Source of the DNA: Branchiostoma floridae
Taxonomy: Eukaryota > Chordata > Leptocardii > Amphioxiformes > Branchiostomatidae
Assembly: GCF_000003815.2 (NCBI RefSeq)
Contig: NC_049985.1
Span: forward strand, 2,037,762-2,101,761
DNA length: 64,000 nt
Direction of reading: 5' to 3'
Shown: positions 59,001 through 64,000 of the stretch, piece by piece
How the letters are laid out: the number at the start of each line of letters is the position of its first letter
Position numbering within the stretch: the stretch's first letter is position 1
Made by a program: the position numbers and the translations under genes
The notes under the pieces: model-generated
Seen by the model: only the letters and a program-made list of their open reading frames with translations
Told to the model about the DNA's origin: nothing
Databases searched by the model: none

Positions 59001-62000
59001 ATGGGTGCCGCCATATCTGCCTTGTGATGTGGGAGATATTTTGATACGAAGTAATCTTGCTAACATTATGTAAAACTTAAAAAAACAATATATACACGCC
59101 TATAAAATATTCTTTCCACATAAGGATTACATACCTTATGAGAGTTGCTTTGATGTACGGGGCTCTGGAAACGTGAAGGATGCAAAGGAGGATACTTTCA
59201 AGAGTATTCATCTACACAAATACTCTTGTGTATTTTGTTTCTTCCGTCCGGGGAGACAACTTGTAGAGGTGACCTGTCACCTGTTTTGTCTCGCCCTCCA
59301 TTTGATATGGGCAGTTCAATAAATAAACAATAAATAAACAAACACAAAACGGGACAAAAACAAGGTAGTTTTTCCCTTTACCCTGTGTAACCGGTCCACT
59401 GTCATCATGTGCTTGGCCATCAGGCTGTAATGCACCGCCGTGACCGCCAGGGGGAGGCAGAAGTAGAGGGCGAAGCGCAGCCACACCCGCCAACGGTTGT
59501 ACGTCCGTGCAAAGGGGCTTTCCTGGTAAGAAAATAGGAATACAGTTATTCCAACATTGGTAACCTTCACTTGTGAACTCTTTTGTCCGATAGGTAAGGC
59601 CATGCTGAATTAATTATATTGATGACATCCTCTGAGACCAAACCTGACTCGAGTGTGTGAATGAAAAAAGTTTGGCCAAAAAAAGTTCAAAATGAAATCT
59701 GAGTGTCAGGAAGATTGAACAAATAACCAAACACACAGGGTATGGAATATCGAAACACAGATTCTTCATTTTTGTTCTTTCACACCTTCCTTGTCCTTGG
59801 AGTTGACATTCCAATAGAAAGACGAAAACCCCATCAGGGCGGCCAGAGACCAGATACAGAAGCTGGTCAGGTGTGTTACGCCGAAGGACGGGTATACCGA
59901 CTATGTAGAAACAGATACAGATACAGAAACAGGAACCTCCACCTGGTCCATGCCGCAGACGGTGATGTTGCCCCCGTGCCAGGGGACCGAGCGGGTTGTG
60001 TAGGACACCGCGGCGGGGACGGCGATTAGGGCGGCCAGGGACCAGATACAGAAGCCGGTGTGTTACGCCAATGGTATACGGGCTATATAGATACAGAAAC
60101 AGAAAACCCCACCTGGTCCATTCCGCAGACAGTAATGTTGCCCCCGTGCCAGGGGACCGAGCGGGTTGTGTAGGACACCGCGGCGGGGACGGCGATTAGG
60201 GCGGCCAGGGACCAGATACAGAAGCCGGTGTGTTACGCCAATGGTATACGGGCTATATAGATACAGAAACAGAAAACCCCACCTGGTCCATTCCGCAGAC
60301 AGTAATGTTGCCCCCGTGCCAGGGGACCGAGCGGGTTGTGTAGGACACCGCGGCGGGGACGGCGATTAGGGCGGCCAGGGACCAGATACAGAAGCCGGTG
60401 TGTTACGCCAATGGTATACGGGCTATATAGATACAGAAACAGAAAACCCCACCTGGTCCATTCCGCAGACAGTAATGTTGCCTCCGTGCCAGGGGACCGA
60501 GCGGGTTGTGTAGGACACGGCTGCGGGCACGGCGCTCAGGGCGGCCAGGGTCCAGATACAGAAGCTGTTGAGTTACGCCGCAAGACGATACAGATACAGA
60601 AACGGAAAGGCCCACCTGGTCCATGGCTCTACACTCTTTCCCATGGTCGGGTTGTGTTTAAAACGGCGGCGGGCACGGCACTCAGGACGGCCAGGGACCA
60701 GATACTGAAGCTGGTGTGTTACGCCGAAGGACGGGTATATCGGCTATAAAGATAAAGATACAGGTAAACCCACCTGGTCCATCCCACAGACGGTGATGTT
60801 CCCCCCGTGCCAGGGGACCGAGCGGGTTGTGTAAGAGACGGCGGCCGGCACGGCGCTCAGGGCCGCCAAGGACCAGATCAGCGCCAGCCGCACGCCCAGC
60901 CCCCGCCAGCTCTGAGACAGCCGGCTCATCGTGGACGACACCACCGCTGTGTACCTGTCATCACACAAACGGTTGTCACAAGACATCACGTGGGCATTAG
61001 TTCTTCACAATGCAACAGCGACAAAGTGGCTGCAGTGTCACAAGTGGAACAACATAATGGTTGGTTTTGCCCTGGGGATGGACACCGACAGTCACCAAAA
61101 TGATAGTAAATAATTGTGCACTGGTTGTGCGAAACATCCGAAAGAAATCTTCGTACATTATCTAGTTGTCGTCTTTCAATAATGCCGTTGTCCTGATAAT
61201 CAAATTTAACTGACGCCAGGTTTCAAATTGCAGTGTTTTCATAATAGCAACTGTCACGGTCCGTCGACTTGACATCCCTAGATATCCTGTTGCTAGACAC
61301 AAGTGATATAGGTTATCGCTCAGATAAAGGTGTACTAGCGTTACCTTTCAATCTAAAGCACTAGGTGACTGTTCCTAGAGCTGCAACCGAACAACTACTG
61401 AAATAGCTCACATGTACCTGTCCGCACTCAGAGCCATGAGTGACAGCACCGTCACACCCAGAGACGTCTGTTGCAGGAACGGCAGCAGTTTACACATCGC
61501 GGTGCCGAATATCCAGTCCGTGGGGACCGTGTACAGGTTGTAGGCTGTGAGCGGCACGCACAGCAGGATGAACAGCAGGTCTCCGCACGCCAGCCCCGCT
61601 AGCAGGACGTTGGGAGCGTTCCTCATGTCCGGCTTGGTCGCGACGATTCGGATGACCAGCGAGTTACCTGTGTGGGGGAGGAGAACTCGTACATGGTGCC
61701 TTCCTAATAGATTTCATCTATAATTGATCAATGTATGCTGATAAAATGAACCAAATATTTACCAACGAAGAGAAATATAAATATAGATTCTTGCTCAGTT
61801 CCCATTGTTCCTGAGAAATACAAAATGTACTATGAAAACAATCGAAAGACCTACATATACTCGAAGAAGTCAGTAAAACGGTTTCTACTGTCTCAAAAGA
61901 ATGAGCCAAACCCCTAACGTTAAAACATAAACTAGCTCGATGTATATTTTAGAATGTTGTATACTTTGCTCTTGATATCGATATCATTGTAGTAATCATG

Positions 62001-62462
62001 GACATATCTATGTTAATAAGTATATGTTGTAATAATTTTTAATTAGCCCTCTGGCATGTGTTTGCGAAAAACATTTTGCTAATTGTTACCTGTCAAGCCG
62101 AGCGCGAAGATGACTGCAGAGAGGATGATGTGGGTGATCTTGGCCGCGTGGTCCACGGTGATGGGGCTGGGGCAGGGCAGGTCGGCTGTCTCGCTCGGCC
62201 GGGGGATTCTGATTTTGCAGCCGACTTCCTTTCGGTTTGGTTTCGACGTGGAATTCGGCGGGGTCTCTGTTGTATAACTGTAAGATGTAGAGCCATGTCC
62301 AGGGAGAAGTGTGGCGAAGCTGTCGGTCTGAAGAAGATGTCCGTCCACAGAAGTTTGTAGAGAGCTACTGGCAGACGTTGTGTTCCATTCACCGAGCACG
62401 GTGGAGCTCCACAGAAACACTGCTGTTATGTGTACCGAGACGACGAGTCTGCTCGACGCCAT
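56055..62462 (-). CDS. Rhodopsin-family peptide GPCR, bombesin/endothelin-receptor-like
   Basis: Minus-strand coding exons 62462-62090, 61667-61418, 60954-60774, 59522-59382, 58845-58671, 56392-56055 (TAA); phases all agree; 485 residues. The N-terminus is a signal peptide (MASSRLVVSVHITAVFLW) and a Thr/Ser-rich ectodomain with NTT and NST glycosylation sites. TM1 has GN in GLTGNSLVI, TM2 LACGD, TM3 CKLLPFLQ...ALSADRY (DRY), TM4 LALIWSLAALSAVP, ECL2 Cys in ITVCGM, TM5 YFCLPLAVTAVHY, a basic ICL3 MTKRRRAAR, TM6 FAVCWLPFHL, TM7 SFNSCVNPIALY, then a CCC palmitoylation-like motif and a Ser-rich tail. The ALSxDRY, MCKLxPF and NSCxNPIALY wording places it near bombesin and endothelin receptors; the ligand cannot be read. 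The start at 62462 is the first in-frame ATG. Exons 3 and 5 are each followed by five partial copies in the next intron. Confidence 0.9.
56877..57202. mobile_element. Foldback MITE containing the assembly gap
   Basis: ACTAGTCTCTACCAGACTCCG and CGGAGTCTGGTAGAGACTAGT are terminal inverted repeats, with matching inner arms (TCGCTGGAAAAACCGTAGAA / TTCTACGGTTTTTCCAGCGA). The run of N at 57014-57113 sits at the centre, where a long hairpin would block assembly. It lies in the last GPCR intron. Confidence 0.85.
57014..57113. other. Assembly gap, 100 N
   Basis: Exactly 100 N, a conventional placeholder length; the true gap size is unknown. Confidence 0.98.
57747..58670 (-). repeat. Five partial tandem copies of the GPCR TM6 exon with donor sites
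   Basis: The exon's 3' part ending ...TCAGCGCTCTGCAAG plus a GTGAGA donor and about 50 bp of intron is repeated; donor-side exon ends lie at 57747, 57935, 58123, 58311 and 58491 before the full exon at 58671. Spacings are 188, 188, 188, 180 and 180 bp. All keep the VALFAVCWLPFHLTNILRITLPCSVLQN coding sense with few changes. None has the full exon's start (NTRGMDDRMTKRRR) or its TTTTATCCAG acceptor. Copies 58311 and 58491 reach a little further 5' (GTGGTGCTGTGCATCGTGG). Confidence 0.92.
59943..60773 (-). repeat. Five partial tandem copies of the GPCR TM4/ECL2 exon with donor sites
   Basis: The 3' part of the exon at 60954-60774 (IWSLAALSAVPAAVSYTTRSVPWHGG...GMDQ) plus its GTGGG(G/T) donor and proximal intron recurs with exon ends at 59943, 60113, 60283, 60453 and 60616. 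Three successive steps are exactly 170 bp with almost no differences, so they are recent; the 60616 copy is the most decayed (it has lost most of the WHGGNITVCG part). None has the exon's 5' part or acceptor. Confidence 0.92.
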
Positions 62463-62512
62463 TTCATCGGATATGTTTTGCAACGTATCAAACTAATTGG
62501 GTCTCCTTGTAC
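62463..62512 (-). other. GPCR 5' UTR within the first coding exon
   Basis: On the minus strand the first coding exon begins after TTTGTTTCCATAG (acceptor at 62514-62513), giving about 50 bases of 5' UTR. An out-of-frame ATG (in CCGATGAAATGG) immediately precedes the start codon. Confidence 0.5.
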
Positions 62513-62917
62513 CTATGGAAACAAAATACAGGTGAAGCATTCTAAGAGACGGTATTAAACATAAGAACACTTCGATAAAAAATGATTTGGTCTTAACTTC
62601 ATTTCTTGCAATGACAATCAAACGACGATGTTATAGAACTTATACGTTCTTCCCCCTACCATCCGTAGTACATGTACACGATGTATCAAGCTGTTGCTCA
62701 AGGCTACACAATGAAGTCAACATGCCCCCGTATGGAAGTTCAACTTGTACAAATCTCATAAAATAACTTATTACATTCTTACACTCTCATTAACTAAACG
62801 CACATGGCTAACGCGATAAGGTGACAGTATAACATGATACACAACTCACCATGTAGCTACTGGAATGTGTATCTTGTAATTGATGTAGTATGCTAGCAGC
62901 CAGTGGTTAGGACCTAC

Positions 62918-63800
62918 CTTTGCATCGACCTGTTGCAAGTAATGTCTCTGCTCTCGTCTTTCATATATTTCCTAACCTAACGGTTAACTGAATAGTCACA
63001 GGAGATACCCGAATGAGGCGATGTTCAGGTTAACAGATCAAGAAGGCTGCCCTTTAGCCGGAGAGAATGTCATTACTCATCATGCGACCCTGGGCCGTCA
63101 CTCATAATGCCCATTCCCCCTTTTCAGAACAGAACAGAACAGAACAGAAGAGAAGTACAATATTCTAGACATGCGTGTACAAGGTAGCCTGGGTACCATC
63201 CTATTTCTACCGGTGCTCCTTGCACTCGCTGTCCTACAAATATTTTAGTAGCTTAGGACAGCCAGTGCAAGGAGTCCGGTAGGAATAGAATGGTACCCAG
63301 GCTATGTACAAGACACGAAGTAGTGCTAGGACATCCTGTCACACTCACGTGTAACCCCGGGCCCGACCTTGCTTTTTGAGAACCTGACCGGCCACTGACG
63401 CAGCTTTCCCACACCGACCCAGCAGGCAACTTTTGTGGTAAACTAAGAATCCGCAGCTTCCTCTAACCGGTAGATGTTTATGGGAGTTAAAACCGCTCTC
63501 CGGGAACACAGATTAAAAGTTGACTTTCCGGATGTCTTTCGTCGGAGTGTTGACAAGGAACAAGACTTTGCGTAACTACCAGGCATTTCCCTACCCTTTC
63601 CCCGAACACAATGCAGTGTGTCGCTCACAAATGTTCACACATGTAGCTTTGATAGCTTGAAAAGAAAGAAAGCTTCAACATGTTCTCTCGTGTAGGCGTC
63701 CTACTCATCTCGCAGTGCGGCGTTGCTCTAGTCTAGTCCCTTGTCTGTGTGTAAGCTTATGTCAAAGTCGTGATAGACAATACTTACCGTGAATGGGCTT
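62918..63800 (-). other. Candidate non-coding first exons of the GPCR
   Basis: Because the coding exon opens with an acceptor, an upstream 5' exon is needed. Two minus-strand donors are visible: CGATGCAAAG|GTAGGT (exon end 62918) and CCCATTCACG|GTAAGT (exon end 63788). They could be alternative or successive 5' UTR exons. Their 5' limits are not visible; no TATA box stands out. Confidence 0.3.
63185..63304. mobile_element. Foldback MITE, TAGCCTGGGTACCAT family
   Basis: TAGCCTGGGTACCATCCTAT... and ...ATGGTACCCAGGCTA are near-perfect inverted repeats (arms about 50 bp, inner arms GTGCAAGGAG/CTCCTTGCAC). It lies upstream of the GPCR. A (GAACA)n microsatellite is adjacent at 63126-63145. Confidence 0.75.
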
Positions 63801-64000
63801 CTTCCCAGTCGGTTGAACTCTTCATTCAGTGACTGCCTTCCTCACAACAGACATGATGAAAACTTGAACCTGCCAGAGATCACCTTGGCAAGGACTGAAT
63901 GTTAGATAGAGCGGTGCCAATCCTCTGCCATGCTCTGCAAAGTATTAATGTGTTTTCATTCCTCCATTCCTTTTAACCTGTAACCTGCTCTAATTTCCAA

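Overview
The window is animal nuclear DNA from an intron-rich, repeat-rich genome. All four recognisable genes are deuterostome or chordate-type, and most of the sequence is intron and intergenic DNA full of foldback MITEs, minisatellites and decayed retroelements. This look fits an invertebrate chordate, most likely an amphioxus (Branchiostoma). That assignment is inference from gene content and repeat style, not from a diagnostic marker. A run of 100 N at 57014-57113 shows it comes from an assembly.

Layout. (1) 81-11843, plus strand: the middle and C-terminal part of TRAP1, the mitochondrial HSP90; its start lies left of the window. Its large intron 5680-10635 holds a 3.3 kb repeat element and a satellite-like array of about 162 bp monomers. 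(2) 12713-23888, minus strand: ZNHIT2, a HIT zinc-finger gene of at least 12 exons that runs tail-to-tail with TRAP1. One intron contains a 2 kb minisatellite of about 20 bp units abutting a Penelope-type GIY-YIG fragment, plus a LINE fragment and several DNA transposons. (3) 24-45 kb: no firmly recognised gene, but a CRE/E-box promoter-like site with a possible non-coding first exon (26.4 kb), several families of foldback and tandem repeats, LINE and Penelope 3' ends, and an inverted second copy of the 3.3 kb element (39406-42742). (4) 45687-54821, plus strand: a CHST14-like Golgi carbohydrate 4-O-sulfotransferase in four coding exons. (5) 56055-62462, minus strand: a rhodopsin-family peptide GPCR of the bombesin/endothelin-receptor type in six coding exons, convergent with the sulfotransferase gene.

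The genes do not form a functional pathway; they are independent single-copy-type animal genes.

The most unusual feature is shared by two unrelated genes. At five exons, three in TRAP1 and two in the GPCR, a segment spanning an exon-intron boundary has been duplicated within the intron, once or repeatedly. The copies carry a splice site plus half an exon. In TRAP1 there are acceptor-side copies (five upstream of the true exon at 4565, one upstream of the exon at 10636) and a donor-side doubling at 81-225. In the GPCR there are donor-side copies (five after the ECL2 exon, five after the TM6 exon). In the four arrays where both can be judged, one full exon with both splice sites remains and the other copies are splice-site decoys.
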